Shown here: one piece after another, positions 55,967-64,000 of the stretch
Numbering within the stretch: position 1 is the stretch's first letter
Layout: each line of letters starts with the position of its first letter
From: Sporolactobacillus sp. Y61
Lineage (GTDB): Bacteria; Bacillota; Bacilli; Bacillales; Sporolactobacillaceae
Assembly (NCBI RefSeq): GCF_040529185.1
Contig: NZ_CP159510.1
Span: 1,116,001 to 1,180,000, forward strand
Length of the DNA: 64,000 nt
Direction: 5' to 3'
Notes under the pieces: generated by a model
What the model saw: the letters and a program-made list of their open reading frames with translations, nothing else
Told to the model about the DNA's origin: nothing
Databases searched by the model: none
Made by a program: the position numbers and the translations under genes

Positions 55967-57568
55967 CTATTCCTTAGATTTCACAACCCGATATAATCGC
56001 CACTTATCATCGTACGCCTTATAGAGTTTGGCGAAGATGGCGCCTTTATAATAGGAGTTCTTATAGCGTTCGTTGACCGCGTTGAGGGTGGCCACGCCTT
56101 CAGGCTTAGGAACTAAAATGTAATCAACCTGTTCTCCCGCCGGGTCATTAAGCTTCTTCTTAAAATCCAGGTCGCTGGTGACGATCAATTGTCTGGTTCG
56201 ATCCATGTTAAGTATGATTTGAAAGCCGTTAAACGAGTCAAGGAGCAGCGTTGCCTTTTTATCTTTTTGCAGGAGCTGGTCGAGATCTTTGGCAATGTGC
56301 AGCGATGATCGGTTGCTGAGGTAGGTTGGACTGTTATGATAATGAATCGCCTGGTATTCCTCGGGTGACAGTCGCTCCTGGCTCATCGTGTAGCCGGTGA
56401 AGCAGGCCGACCCGCTTAAGATGATCAATGTCAGACAGCAGCCAGGGATGTAGCGGTGGCTGGCCTTCTCTTTGAGCTTATGCAATTCGAACGGGAGCCA
56501 GGCAAGAGTGATCACAAATGGGTAGACAAAAAAACGCAGCCAGCCATATGAAGCGCCTTTATATAACATGTAGATCTGCATAACGGGTATAGACAGCAGC
56601 AGGATGAGCAGGCAGAGCAATCCGGTACTGAATAGCTTCCGCCTCATGACGCGAATGAGGCAGACGGCGATCAGCGGTAACATAAACGGGAGGCTTCGTT
56701 CCACCACGAACAGCAGGGTCTGGGCCGGGTCCCCGATCACGTGGCTGACTGTCGGGTTCTTGCTTAATCCCTCAGACTGTGCCAGGTTGGAGTAGCTGGA
56801 ACGCAGGAAAAATAAGCCATCTCCCATGATGGCTCCATTCAGTGCAATCCAGATCACGCCGGTGTAAATCGCCGGCAGAAGGGCGATCCATTCGCCGGCT
56901 TCCCATTTATGGTAGGTGCCGGTCAGGCCATATGGCCGGATTGCCGCTTCTTGACGCCTGCTCCACATCATCACCGTGAGCGAAAGGGCCAGAGCCGCTC
57001 CAAACAGCACCGATTCATAGCGGGTGAGAAAGGCCAGAGCGAGTGCAAACCCCATCGTAATCAGAGGAGAGACGCCGCGCCGGTCATCCATCCAGTCGGT
57101 AAAAGCCGTGACGCACAGGATGATGAAAAAGATGAAGATCATCTCACTCATGCCATTGGAGCCGTAAAGAAACATGAAGGGATTGAACGAAAACAGAAAA
57201 ACAAACGCGCAGCTGAACAGCAGCGGCTGTTTTCTTCTTAATAAAGATTTCAGGAGCAGCATGGCTGTGCATGATGCAAAAACGGATGTCAGTAAGATCC
57301 CGGCAATGCCCTCTGAAGCGATGATTTTGACCCACGGCGTTACAAGCAGCAACGGAATCATGAGCAGGCTGGGCAGGGGATTCCAGACGAAGCCGATCGC
57401 CCCGAGATGAGGATCCCGGCTGAATAAAACGTAATAAGCATTGGCCACGCGGCTGATCGCGTCACCCGGGATAAAATGATTCCAATGCGTCATCCAGATG
57501 CCGAATGCTGATTCAAGACAGAAAATAACGAAACCGACGAGGTAAGGCATTTTCTTATTTAGGGACAT
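55967..57568 (-). CDS. GT39/ArnT-like membrane glycosyltransferase
   Basis: About 533 residues with ten or more membrane segments and a C-terminal soluble part (from about residue 400). The N-terminal loop after the first segment holds HWNHFIPGDAISRVANAYYV, including an Asp as in the GT-C catalytic loop, and NPLPSLLMIPLLL. Such enzymes take sugars from polyprenyl phosphate and transfer them outside the membrane. The partner gene upstream (DPM1-like) would make that polyprenyl-sugar. ATG 57568 overlaps the end of the partner by 14 bp. Last gene of the operon. Confidence 0.72.
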   Translation of the reverse strand: MSLNKKMPYLVGFVIFCLESAFGIWMTHWNHFIPGDAISRVANAYYVLFSRDPHLGAIGFVWNPLPSLLMIPLLLVTPWVKIIASEGIAGILLTSVFASCTAMLLLKSLLRRKQPLLFSCAFVFLFSFNPFMFLYGSNGMSEMIFIFFIILCVTAFTDWMDDRRGVSPLITMGFALALAFLTRYESVLFGAALALSLTVMMWSRRQEAAIRPYGLTGTYHKWEAGEWIALLPAIYTGVIWIALNGAIMGDGLFFLRSSYSNLAQSEGLSKNPTVSHVIGDPAQTLLFVVERSLPFMLPLIAVCLIRVMRRKLFSTGLLCLLILLLSIPVMQIYMLYKGASYGWLRFFVYPFVITLAWLPFELHKLKEKASHRYIPGCCLTLIILSGSACFTGYTMSQERLSPEEYQAIHYHNSPTYLSNRSSLHIAKDLDQLLQKDKKATLLLDSFNGFQIILNMDRTRQLIVTSDLDFKKKLNDPAGEQVDYILVPKPEGVATLNAVNERYKNSYYKGAIFAKLYKAYDDKWRLYRVVKSKE

Positions 57569-58688
57569 GGTGGGTCACCGTCTCGATCGTTTTCGCGGGT
57601 TCAGGCGTTTGATGGCGGGCAAAGGTCCATCGGTCATGCAGGATATAGTTCCAGATGACGCCGGCAACAATACTGAGAAATCCACTCAACATCGGCCGGA
57701 TATGAACGATGTAAAACAGAAAGGACAGGAAAGCGCTGGAAAGGCACAGCCCGCAGATGGATATCGCGGCATAACGGAGGAACTGAACCATCTGCCGGCT
57801 GGCCTGATGGCTCGTCCGCGACTTCCAGGTTAACGCGCTGTTTAGCAGATAATTTGAGATCAGGCTGACCAGTGACGAGAGGAGGAAGGCGAAGAACACC
57901 GTGCTGCCTGCGACCAGCATCCATTTGTATATCGCCAGATTCACGAGGACGCCGCTCAGGCCGACCCCGCAGAAAGCAAAAAGCCGGCGGTCTTCCTCGC
58001 TGATCATCACTAAGCGTCCAAGATGTATTAAATAGCGGATTTGTTCGCTGCTGCTCATCTTAGAGCTGCCCAGATCCCTGGCGTGGAAGTGATAGGGCAC
58101 CTCGGCGACTGAGGTAATGTTGGCGCGGACAACCAGTTCGATCATGATTTTCCAGCCGATCGGGTGATAGATCTGCTCATGAACGGCCGACTTCCTTACG
58201 GCGAAGAATCCACTGGTTGGATCCGTGATTTTACGCAGCCTTTTTAAGGCCAGGCGGGCGAAGATGCGTGCGGTCCAGGAGACACATTTTCGATAGACAT
58301 TCAGCCCGCCGTCGCTTCCTCCCGGAACAAAGCGGGACGGGATCACCATTTGATAACCTTCGTTCAGCTTGTCGAGGATAGCCGGGATCAGTTCGGGCGG
58401 ATGCTGAAGATCAGCATCCATGACGATCAGAATGGTCCCCGCTGCATGCCGGAGCCCGTCGGTAACCGCGGTTGCGAGTCCCCGCCGGCTCGTGCGATGA
58501 AGGAAATGGACGCGGGCTTCGCACAGGCTGAGCTGCCGGAGGACGGCCGGCGTGTGATCGGTACTGTCGTCCACGAACAGGATTTCAAAGGTCTTGCCGG
58601 TCTGCTGCAGGACTTGTATAAGCCGACTGCTGATTAACCGGACATTATCAGCTTCATTAAATGTCGGGATGATGACACTGATGTCCAT
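57555..58688 (-). CDS. Polyprenyl-phosphate sugar transferase with GtrA domain (DPM1-like)
   Basis: About 377 residues. The N-terminal GT2 domain (1-230) reads DISVIIPTFNEADNVRLISS, EILFVDDSTDHT, RRGLATAVTDGL and VMDADLQHPPELIP with the metal site. The C-terminal GtrA domain (about 245-365) has four membrane segments, starting FCGVGLSGVLVNLAIYK. It should load a hexose, often mannose or glucose, onto polyprenyl phosphate and help flip it. ATG 58688 lies six bases after the previous stop. It supplies the donor for the GT39-like protein that follows. Confidence 0.87.
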   Translation of the reverse strand: MDISVIIPTFNEADNVRLISSRLIQVLQQTGKTFEILFVDDSTDHTPAVLRQLSLCEARVHFLHRTSRRGLATAVTDGLRHAAGTILIVMDADLQHPPELIPAILDKLNEGYQMVIPSRFVPGGSDGGLNVYRKCVSWTARIFARLALKRLRKITDPTSGFFAVRKSAVHEQIYHPIGWKIMIELVVRANITSVAEVPYHFHARDLGSSKMSSSEQIRYLIHLGRLVMISEEDRRLFAFCGVGLSGVLVNLAIYKWMLVAGSTVFFAFLLSSLVSLISNYLLNSALTWKSRTSHQASRQMVQFLRYAAISICGLCLSSAFLSFLFYIVHIRPMLSGFLSIVAGVIWNYILHDRWTFARHQTPEPAKTIETVTHHVPK

Positions 58689-58694
58689 CTCACT

Positions 58695-60080
58695 TTATCC
58701 CCTTTCGGATACCCGGGTACTTTTTGTCGTATCAAAACGCTCCTGATCGAATCCGTGCTCTGTCTTCTCCCAATAAAAAGGCTTCCGGATCAGCTGCCAC
58801 AGGGCCTTAAAGGATGCAATGCTCATCATCGCCCAGTAGAAAGGGGTCAGGAGCCCGTAGCGTACCAGACTGTAAGACAGCCAGGTTTCATTTTTTCGAT
58901 GCAAGTCCTGTACGACCCAGTACGTACCGGCAAGGTTGGTATAGATGAAGAGAAAATTGCCGAGAAGCAGCTGGGCAGCTGCCAGATAATAGATGAAGCC
59001 GGGAAAGAATGCGGCGATCCATCCGGCGTGCGTCGCATGCCAGAGGAGAAGCAGGGACCAGAAAACAGGATTGAGCAAGGGAAGCAAGGGAGAGGAAAGC
59101 AGCATAAATTGAGCCCCCCAGAAGCCTTTGATCCCCAGTTCATGGTGCAGTCTGATCGGGTGACGCATATGGACAAGCCAGGTCTGCATATAGCCTTTAA
59201 TCCAGCGTGAACGCTGGTTAATCCAGTTTCGAAACTGACTGTTGGCCTCTTCCAGGGTGCGCGAGTCCAGCACCTTCGTGATATAGTTTTCTTTATACAG
59301 ACGGATGCCGAGATCTGCGTCTTCCGTCACGTTGTAAGGATCCCAGGCACCGAGTTTCCTCAGAACGTCTGTTTTGAAGTGGTTAGATGTTCCGCCAAGC
59401 GGAATGGGTATATTCAGCTGCATAATGCCGGGAAGCAGCAGTTCAAACCAGTGGCTGTATTCCTGAGTGAAAAATCGGGTCAACAGGTTCTGCTGACTGT
59501 TAAAGTAATTGAGCTTGGCCTGAATGCAGGCCGTGTTGTCCGGGCTCTGTCTGAAGGCCAGACAGGCTTTTTTTAACTGATCCGGGTCGGGACGATCCTC
59601 AGCATCATAGATCACGATGTATTCTCCCCGGGCACGAATGAGTCCGTAGTTGCAGGCTTTTGGTTTCGTCTTCGGCTGACCGTCCGGAATCACGATCATC
59701 TGAAAACAGCCGGGTAAATGCAGGGATTGAATCACGCGCTGCGCCTCAACATCGTCCTGTTCAATCAGCAGGCGAATATCCAGCTTGTTTCTCGGATAGT
59801 CCAGCCGGTTCAGGTTACGGACGAGCTGCGGGATGACTTTACTTTCCTTATACATGGGAACGAGAATGGAGTAGACAGGCAGCGTCCGTTCATCCATGCT
59901 CTGCACGTCCTGATCGCTGAAACGGATTTGCGCCTTTACCTTTGTCCCATGCAGAATCATGACAAATTTCATCACGGTCATCGCTACATAAATGAGCTGA
60001 ATGATGACATTGAGCAGCACGAGCGTATAAAACCAGTTCCACACCATCGAGCCTGCAATCATGACCCCGATGACCATCAT
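58695..60080 (-). CDS. Membrane GT2 polysaccharide synthase, NfrB-like
   Basis: About 461 residues: two N-terminal membrane segments (1-45), a GT2 domain with VYSILVPMYKES, the metal site DAED (159-162), TEDADLG (252 on) and QRSRW (289-293), then several C-terminal membrane segments. The DxD, TED and QxxRW set marks processive synthases such as cellulose and NfrB-type enzymes. In NfrB the GT2 domain is fused to a C-terminal MshEN domain; here that domain is the separate upstream gene. ATG 60080 overlaps its stop (ATGA). Confidence 0.87.
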   Translation of the reverse strand: MMVIGVMIAGSMVWNWFYTLVLLNVIIQLIYVAMTVMKFVMILHGTKVKAQIRFSDQDVQSMDERTLPVYSILVPMYKESKVIPQLVRNLNRLDYPRNKLDIRLLIEQDDVEAQRVIQSLHLPGCFQMIVIPDGQPKTKPKACNYGLIRARGEYIVIYDAEDRPDPDQLKKACLAFRQSPDNTACIQAKLNYFNSQQNLLTRFFTQEYSHWFELLLPGIMQLNIPIPLGGTSNHFKTDVLRKLGAWDPYNVTEDADLGIRLYKENYITKVLDSRTLEEANSQFRNWINQRSRWIKGYMQTWLVHMRHPIRLHHELGIKGFWGAQFMLLSSPLLPLLNPVFWSLLLLWHATHAGWIAAFFPGFIYYLAAAQLLLGNFLFIYTNLAGTYWVVQDLHRKNETWLSYSLVRYGLLTPFYWAMMSIASFKALWQLIRKPFYWEKTEHGFDQERFDTTKSTRVSERG

Positions 60081-60997
60081 CCAGATGATCTGTACCGGGA
60101 AAAGGTTTGACTGGCGGAGTTCTCCGGTTGCTCTGTCCTCAGCTTTTCCGTACTTTCACGCAGCCAGTCTGACGCGTACGCAAGGGTCCAAAGGCGTTCC
60201 ATCTCCTGCGAAGAAGCCAGCACCTGGGTAACAGGAGACGCAACGATCCGGCCAAGTTCGTGAATCTGAGTCGCACTGAGCGCATTTTCCGCAGCAACCA
60301 CGCATTGACCGGCGGATTGCCTGATGACAATGGCTTTGAATTTTCTGGCTGCCTTTTCCGGCAGTTTGCTTCGAATGACCTCCTGTCTGTCATAGCCCGT
60401 CAGCCTTTTCATGTGGCCCTGAACAGCGAGCGCATCCGCCAGCTGAGCCGGCGAAATGAGATTCATGGAAAGAAGCATATCGCCCAGCATGCCGCCGGCC
60501 GACTCCTGTCTGGTCAGAGCCCGATCGAGATCTTTGCGTTTCACGTGGCCGGATTGGACGAGCAGTTCTCCAATTAAAGGACGCCGTCCAGACTGATCGA
60601 TAACGCTTTGCAGCCGGTCGCGGCCAACATAGCCCAGTCGTACCAAAATCTCGCCGAGTTTTCCGCCGCTCCTTTTTTGTTCCCTCAAACTATTCATCAG
60701 CTGCCTGGCTGTAATCATTCCAAGCAGAAGCAGGTGTTCGCCCATGCGCGGACAGGGATCCATACGGGTGTGCAGCTGCTCCTTGATCAGCATTTGCTTT
60801 TGCGGGTCTTGATGTAACGCCTGTTCGATCCGGAGATAGGCCGCTTCAATGGCCTCCTGCAATTCTTGCAGATGTTGATCCAGACGTTGTGTTTCATCCA
60901 GGGCGCGGCGTTTCAATTGCCGGATTTGTCTCGCTTTGGTGACGATGGCTTCCTGCAACTGGCCAATCTGATCGGCTTTTCTTCTGAACAGGCTCAT
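60077..60997 (-). CDS. Coiled-coil protein with MshEN/GspE-N repeats, probable c-di-GMP receptor
   Basis: 306 residues. Residues 8-65 form a coiled coil. Four MshEN-type repeats follow at 84-107, 113-135, 141-164 and 170-193, spaced by five or six residues: RMGEHLLLLGMI, KLGEILVRLGYV, LIGELLVQSGHV and MLGDMLLSMNLI, each ending in a leucine-rich helix with a final Gln. Residues 205-290 resemble the second half of GspE N-domains. Tandem 24-residue MshEN motifs bind cyclic di-GMP in MshE, and NfrB uses this domain to respond to it. Start and stop both overlap neighbours, so it is made with the synthase. No ATPase domain follows. Confidence 0.75.
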   Translation of the reverse strand: MSLFRRKADQIGQLQEAIVTKARQIRQLKRRALDETQRLDQHLQELQEAIEAAYLRIEQALHQDPQKQMLIKEQLHTRMDPCPRMGEHLLLLGMITARQLMNSLREQKRSGGKLGEILVRLGYVGRDRLQSVIDQSGRRPLIGELLVQSGHVKRKDLDRALTRQESAGGMLGDMLLSMNLISPAQLADALAVQGHMKRLTGYDRQEVIRSKLPEKAARKFKAIVIRQSAGQCVVAAENALSATQIHELGRIVASPVTQVLASSQEMERLWTLAYASDWLRESTEKLRTEQPENSASQTFSRYRSSG

Positions 60998-61212
60998 TGC
61001 GGTTTGCTCATGGAAAGACGTCTGATGGTCCGTTCGAGCTGGTGGACATGTCCCTGAACGGTCATCAGTTGTCTACGTTCTTTCTCATAGTGAGCCTTTC
61101 GAATGTTTTGTTCTTTAAGCAATGCGGCCAGTTCAAGATCCAGTTTCTTTTTTTCTTCTTTGAGATCAGCGATGATTTTCCGTTTTGAAGGTTTCATAAG
61201 TCTTTTGAACAA
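60994..61212 (-). CDS. Small basic coiled-coil protein
   Basis: About 72 residues from TTG 61212, which has AAGGGGAG six bases upstream; ATG 61197 is an alternative. Starts FKRLMKPSKRK, then a charged helix rich in Lys, Glu and Leu (IIADLKEEKKKLDLELAALL) and a second helix ending IRRLSMSKPQ. No family recognised. Its stop overlaps the MshEN gene start (ATGA), so it is made with the synthase and may pair with that protein's coiled coil. Confidence 0.6.
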   Translation of the reverse strand: MFKRLMKPSKRKIIADLKEEKKKLDLELAALLKEQNIRKAHYEKERRQLMTVQGHVHQLERTIRRLSMSKPQ

Positions 61213-61320
61213 TGGCGTCTCCCCTTCCGATAGATGTTTGCAACTCTTTTCCGCATTGCAGGTCCATTCTGGTGATTTGTCAGTCTGACACATGAGACTC
61301 GTCAGGGACAGGCCACCTTT

Positions 61321-62421
61321 TTAATCCGCGAAATTCGAACGAATGACCGCTTCGGTATTTTTTCTGACAAAGCTGAACGGGCGCGTTCCGTTGATCAATT
61401 CCTGCTCCGGATCCTGATAGACATCCAGCGCCCAGTAATAGAGCCCGTTGACCTGTGCTTTCTTTGCGGCCTGATACATCGCCTGAAACCAGCGAGCCTG
61501 GACGGTTTCATTTACAGGCGCCTTACTGTTCCAGACATAGGGCTTAGGGTACATGCCGGATTGCGCGGCGATCCCCGCTTCCTGGATCGTTAATCGTCCG
61601 CGCGCCGTGACGGGCAGCTGAGTCAGCCATTGATATAAAGCCTGCGTCAGCTGGGGGACGGTGGCCCGGTCACTCAAGTGTATTTTGGGGTAGGCATCGA
61701 TGCCGGGTTCAAATGAAAGGTCGGCGTAGCTGTCCCAATTCGCCGCATAGCTGAGTTTTCCATCAAAACCGGCTGCTCTGATCCGCGTCTTAAGCGTCCT
61801 CCATTCGCTTTTTTGCGATTGAAGCGAGACAAGCTCTGTACCTGCAACGAATTCTTCAACCTCCAGTTGTGCTGCAAGCGCCGCATACGTGCTCAGGAGC
61901 GCACCGTAGGATTGAAACCAGCGTGCGTTATTTTCCGGCCGGATCGATCCACGCCAGGCAAGCGGCTCCTCGCTTACTATATTGGATTCATCCAGAATCG
62001 GACGCAGCAGGACGCGCAGCTGGCGCTTTTTGGCTTCAAGAATGGCGTTCTTCAGCAGACCCCGGCCAGGCGTTGCCGGACCGACATAGACGCGGGTCGG
62101 GGTAGCGCCATCCGTATAAATCGGGAAGCTGACTCCGACACTGTTTGCTCCGAGCTTCACCACATAGTCAAGATTTTGTCTGATGCGTTCCCTGATGAAG
62201 GCGTCACCGGCCTTGTCAGCGTGAAGATAAATCTGCACGCCCTTCTGGAACATGCCTTCTTTCCATGGATTCTCGACAACGGCTGCAGGAGGTGCTTTCA
62301 CCGGCTTTTCATGCGTGTCAGATCCCCTTTCTGTCGGTTGATGCGACGGGCTGCAGCCACTGAGCAGTACGGTGACTGACAAAATAATCGTCACGAAGAT
62401 TTTCTGCATGTCCTGAACCAT
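61321..62421 (-). CDS. GH113-like lipoprotein glycosidase
   Basis: About 366 residues from ATG 62421 (62409 and 62463 also possible; no strong ribosome site). The signal peptide ends in a lipobox, VLLSGC, so it is a membrane-anchored surface lipoprotein. The mature part is a TIM barrel related to GH113 beta-mannanases: GVSFPIYTDG, LLRPILDES, AWRGSIRPENNARWFQSYG, acid/base Glu in EEFVAGTEL, YAANWDSY and nucleophile Glu in RLTIQEAGIA. It may trim or release the polymer made by the synthase genes that follow. First gene of the operon, 108 bp before the small coiled-coil gene. Confidence 0.78.
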   Translation of the reverse strand: MVQDMQKIFVTIILSVTVLLSGCSPSHQPTERGSDTHEKPVKAPPAAVVENPWKEGMFQKGVQIYLHADKAGDAFIRERIRQNLDYVVKLGANSVGVSFPIYTDGATPTRVYVGPATPGRGLLKNAILEAKKRQLRVLLRPILDESNIVSEEPLAWRGSIRPENNARWFQSYGALLSTYAALAAQLEVEEFVAGTELVSLQSQKSEWRTLKTRIRAAGFDGKLSYAANWDSYADLSFEPGIDAYPKIHLSDRATVPQLTQALYQWLTQLPVTARGRLTIQEAGIAAQSGMYPKPYVWNSKAPVNETVQARWFQAMYQAAKKAQVNGLYYWALDVYQDPEQELINGTRPFSFVRKNTEAVIRSNFAD

Positions 62422-62463
62422 CCCTGGCCGATTTTTTGAAGCATCATTTCGTGCGTGAGTCAT

Positions 62464-62729
62464 TAAGACTAGATCTATCTGATGCTTGGAAAGCAGAGAT
62501 TATGCCTGAAAAATCTCAAAGGGAGTGATTTAAGGAGGAAGGTGTGGGACAGACCGGGCAGAGGTGGTGGGGTTGGTGAGTTTTAGAACTCACTGATTAT
62601 TGGCAGTTACGGTTCTATCGTAGATTATCGGGGAAATTTACCCCAATATGAAAAATACTTAGGGAGGTGACCTGGGATCCGCTCTTATCGGTTGGGAGAT
62701 CCGGTTAAGCGCCTGATCAGATGAATAGA
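62464..62729. other. Promoter region of the polysaccharide operon
   Basis: No gene. Contains AGGAGG-like (62535) and GGGAGGTG (62661) motifs without reading frames. I could not define a minus-strand promoter. Confidence 0.35.
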
Positions 62730-62907
62730 CGGAAAAATTCCGCTTACTCAAGGAATAAATTTAACAATAGTTAAAATAGACGGAGAGATTCCGCCTATTG
62801 ACTCAGAAGACGGGAAAATGGAGCTTTTTGCCGGGCATAACCGGAAAAACTCCGCTTATATACCGCCTCGAAAAGCGTTCCGTTCTCCCCTAATCGGAAA
62901 ATCTCCG
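62730..62907. repeat. Short palindromic repeats, four or five copies
   Basis: Copies with the form CGGAAAAA-TCCGCTTAT at 62730-62742, 62781-62793, 62842-62854 and 62895-62907, with a diverged one at 62811. Each has CGGA and TCCG arms. Spacing is 51-61 bp and the sequence between is also partly similar. A REP-like repeat cluster; similar intergenic repeats are known in Bacillales, but I cannot name the family. Confidence 0.65.
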
Positions 62908-63491
62908 CTTATTTTACTTTTTGCTCTAAGGGCAAAACGTCTTATATACAAGAAAGCGGTATGAAAGCCCTTGCAATATGGGGCGATTTGGTATAGCAGG
63001 ATGTCGCCTATAACAATAGGGGTAACATCTATTGTTTCTATATGGAAACCGGTGAAAGACGGGAGGTCTGTGGCGGCTTTGAAAAGGATCACAATACGCT
63101 GAAGAAGATTTGCCCGGCCAGGAAGGTAAACCTTGACAATCTGGAAAAGTTGTGCCGCTTAGATTGTCGTGATGAAAAAAAGCAACATCGCAAAAAACTC
63201 TTTTCAGATATGAATTGCCCCAATGATTTTAGTATACTGGATTTAAGGACCTGAATACATCTTCATATCAAATGGCTCAAAATATTGACAGTAGCTGAAT
63301 TGAAGGCGCTTCTGATATGACGATGGCCGTATCCTGGTTATTGCGTCTGTTACTTGTTTTACAGGCGGCTATTTCCAGAATCCTGTTTGTATGGTACGTA
63401 ATGATAAGCTGCAGGAATTCCTGGTTATTGATTGATCTATGTTGCGTTAAATGTAAGTATCTTACATGAAACTTGAAAAGGGGTGGATTAC
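62908..63491. other. Spacer with a possible HTH-gene remnant
   Basis: A plus-strand frame at 63042-63254 contains KICPARKVNLDNLEKLCRLD, similar to the end of Cro/CI-type helix-turn-helix domains, but has no proper start or DNA-binding helix. Nothing else recognised. Confidence 0.35.
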
Positions 63492-63677
63492 ATGGTCAGT
63501 CAAGGTTCTCACATCATTGAAATTGATGGCGGTTTTCATGTTTGGACGCGTAAAGCAGGCGACAGTCCGATTAAGGTGTTGCTGCTGCATGGCGGTCCCG
63601 GGATGACACACGAATATCTGGAGCCGTTTGAGGACGCGCTGCCTCCGAAAGGGGTCGAAATCTATTTTTATGATTAG
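63492..63677 (+). pseudogene. Prolyl iminopeptidase, N-terminal fragment
   Basis: ATG 63492 after AAAAGGGGTG. Starts VSQGSHIIEIDGGFHVWTRK, then VLLLHGGPGMTHEYLEPFED with the oxyanion HGGPG block, and GVEIYFYD. The frame stops with TAG 63675-63677, exactly where the IS605-like hairpin begins. The catalytic Ser, Asp and His are missing. The gene may continue beyond the inserted element, outside the window. Confidence 0.75.
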
Positions 63678-63716
63678 CCGAGAACACTCGTGACTTCAGT
63701 CATGAGATGAATCGGC
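63677..63716. other. IS200/IS605-like terminal hairpin
   Basis: Outer stem GCCGA with TCGGC (63677-63681, 63712-63716) and inner stem CTCGTGACT with AGTCATGAG (63687-63695, 63698-63706). This form and wording are typical of the right end of IS605-group elements, where it also ends the guide RNA of TnpB. No transposase is inside the window. Confidence 0.55.
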
Positions 63717-63851
63717 GTATCTTTTCAATACTGTAATCACTAAATTGTTAAATGATCTGTTTTGTTCTTTGGCTATTTGTTCCAACTCTTTCTTTAAGTC
63801 TTTCTCAATGGTCAATAGTGTTCTTGTTTTGTTACTTGCTATCGTACCCAT
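63696..63851 (-). CDS. Small ribbon-helix-helix protein
   Basis: 51 residues, ATG 63851 to TGA 63696, with GAGGTG nine bases upstream. Sequence MGTIASNKTRTLLTIEKDLK gives the beta-strand, and a helix-turn-helix pair (KKELEQIAKEQNRSFNNLVI) follows, as in CopG/Arc/MetJ DNA-binding proteins. Its last codons overlap the IS605-like hairpin, so it probably belongs to that element, perhaps as its regulator. No toxin partner seen; the element may continue to the right of the window. Confidence 0.7.
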   Translation of the reverse strand: MGTIASNKTRTLLTIEKDLKKELEQIAKEQNRSFNNLVITVLKRYADSSHD

Positions 63852-64000
63852 ATCATTTCACCTCGTGATTATAATAACATTTAATCATAATGTTTACAAG
63901 ACAATAACATCATGATATATTATAGTTAAAGAAAAGGTCAAGTCTTTTTTTATGTGTAAATTATCTCAGCCAGGATAGGGTTGATTATCCTGGATAAATG
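63852..64000. other. AT-rich upstream region of the small RHH gene
   Basis: Contains the minus-strand promoter region of the RHH gene. No gene seen before the window ends. Confidence 0.3.

Noticed and set aside
57567-60817. Several plus-strand reading frames across the polysaccharide operon
   Set aside because: They are antisense shadows of GC-rich genes, without ribosome sites or recognisable motifs.
62730-62907. CRISPR array
   Set aside because: Repeats are short, imperfect and internally palindromic, spacers share similarity, and no cas genes are present. No CRISPR seen elsewhere in the window.
62856-63092. 78-residue minus-strand gene
   Set aside because: The frame runs through the palindromic repeats and has no ribosome site; it looks like repeat sequence read as protein.

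Overview
The window looks like chromosome of a Gram-positive Bacilli (Bacillota, probably Bacillales). Supporting signs are strong Shine-Dalgarno sites, TTG/GTG starts, a PTS operon with a PRD-type regulator, a GalR/LacI regulator, GalT of the Gram-positive class and sigma-A promoters. A Sporolactobacillaceae-like host is a guess from gene content only. The region is accessory and decaying: at least ten insertion-sequence (IS) copies or remnants and about twenty pseudogenes lie between intact metabolic operons.

Layout. (1) 1-1.7 kb: an IS4-superfamily element cut by the window edge. (2) 1.8-11 kb: a surface polysaccharide locus. A GT4 transferase and a Wzy-like polymerase are on the minus strand; a TagA/WecG transferase, gmd (frameshifted), an rmd-like reductase, a GT2 transferase and a flippase are on the plus strand, suggesting a GDP-deoxymannose (D-rhamnose type) repeat unit. 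The 1.4-kb gap between the two arms holds two paralogous 21-residue hydrophobic peptide genes with good ribosome sites. (3) 11-18.6 kb: an IS graveyard (IS21, IS3, IS5-like, IS630, IS1634 and IS4 types) around an intact Shedu-type anti-phage nuclease. (4) 18.6-25.1 kb: an intact GH38 alpha-mannosidase plus fructose-type PTS (IIA, IIB, IIC) and PRD activator operon, close to mngA/mngB in logic. (5) 25.4-31.4 kb: intact IS1634-type and IS256-type elements, a SEFIR-domain defence gene cut by the IS256, an HNH protein and a dead toxin-antitoxin-like pair. (6) 31.5-37.8 kb: a minimal ethanolamine module (permease, eutA, eutB, eutC) followed by a dead cobalamin adenosyltransferase. (7) 38.6-42 kb: a GH31 glycosidase with a divergent AraC regulator. 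(8) 42.2-50.6 kb: a galactose locus with dead LacS-type IIA domain and galK, but intact galE, galT, aga and galR. (9) 51-55.7 kb: glycosidase and AraC pseudogenes, an intact polyol-type MFS transporter, a GH38 pseudogene split by a 170-bp MITE, and a DUF2971 protein. (10) 56-62.5 kb: a compact, translationally coupled minus-strand operon: GH113-like lipoprotein, small coiled-coil protein, coiled-coil/MshEN repeat protein, membrane GT2, DPM1-GtrA protein and GT39-like membrane protein. (11) 62.7-64 kb: short palindromic repeats, a truncated prolyl iminopeptidase and a small ribbon-helix-helix gene ending at an IS605-like hairpin.

The most promising undescribed systems are the coupled polysaccharide operon at 56-62.5 kb, whose MshEN repeats suggest control by cyclic di-GMP in a split version of the NfrB arrangement, and the twin 21-residue peptides at 5.1-5.3 kb, where nine synonymous codon changes argue they are real proteins.
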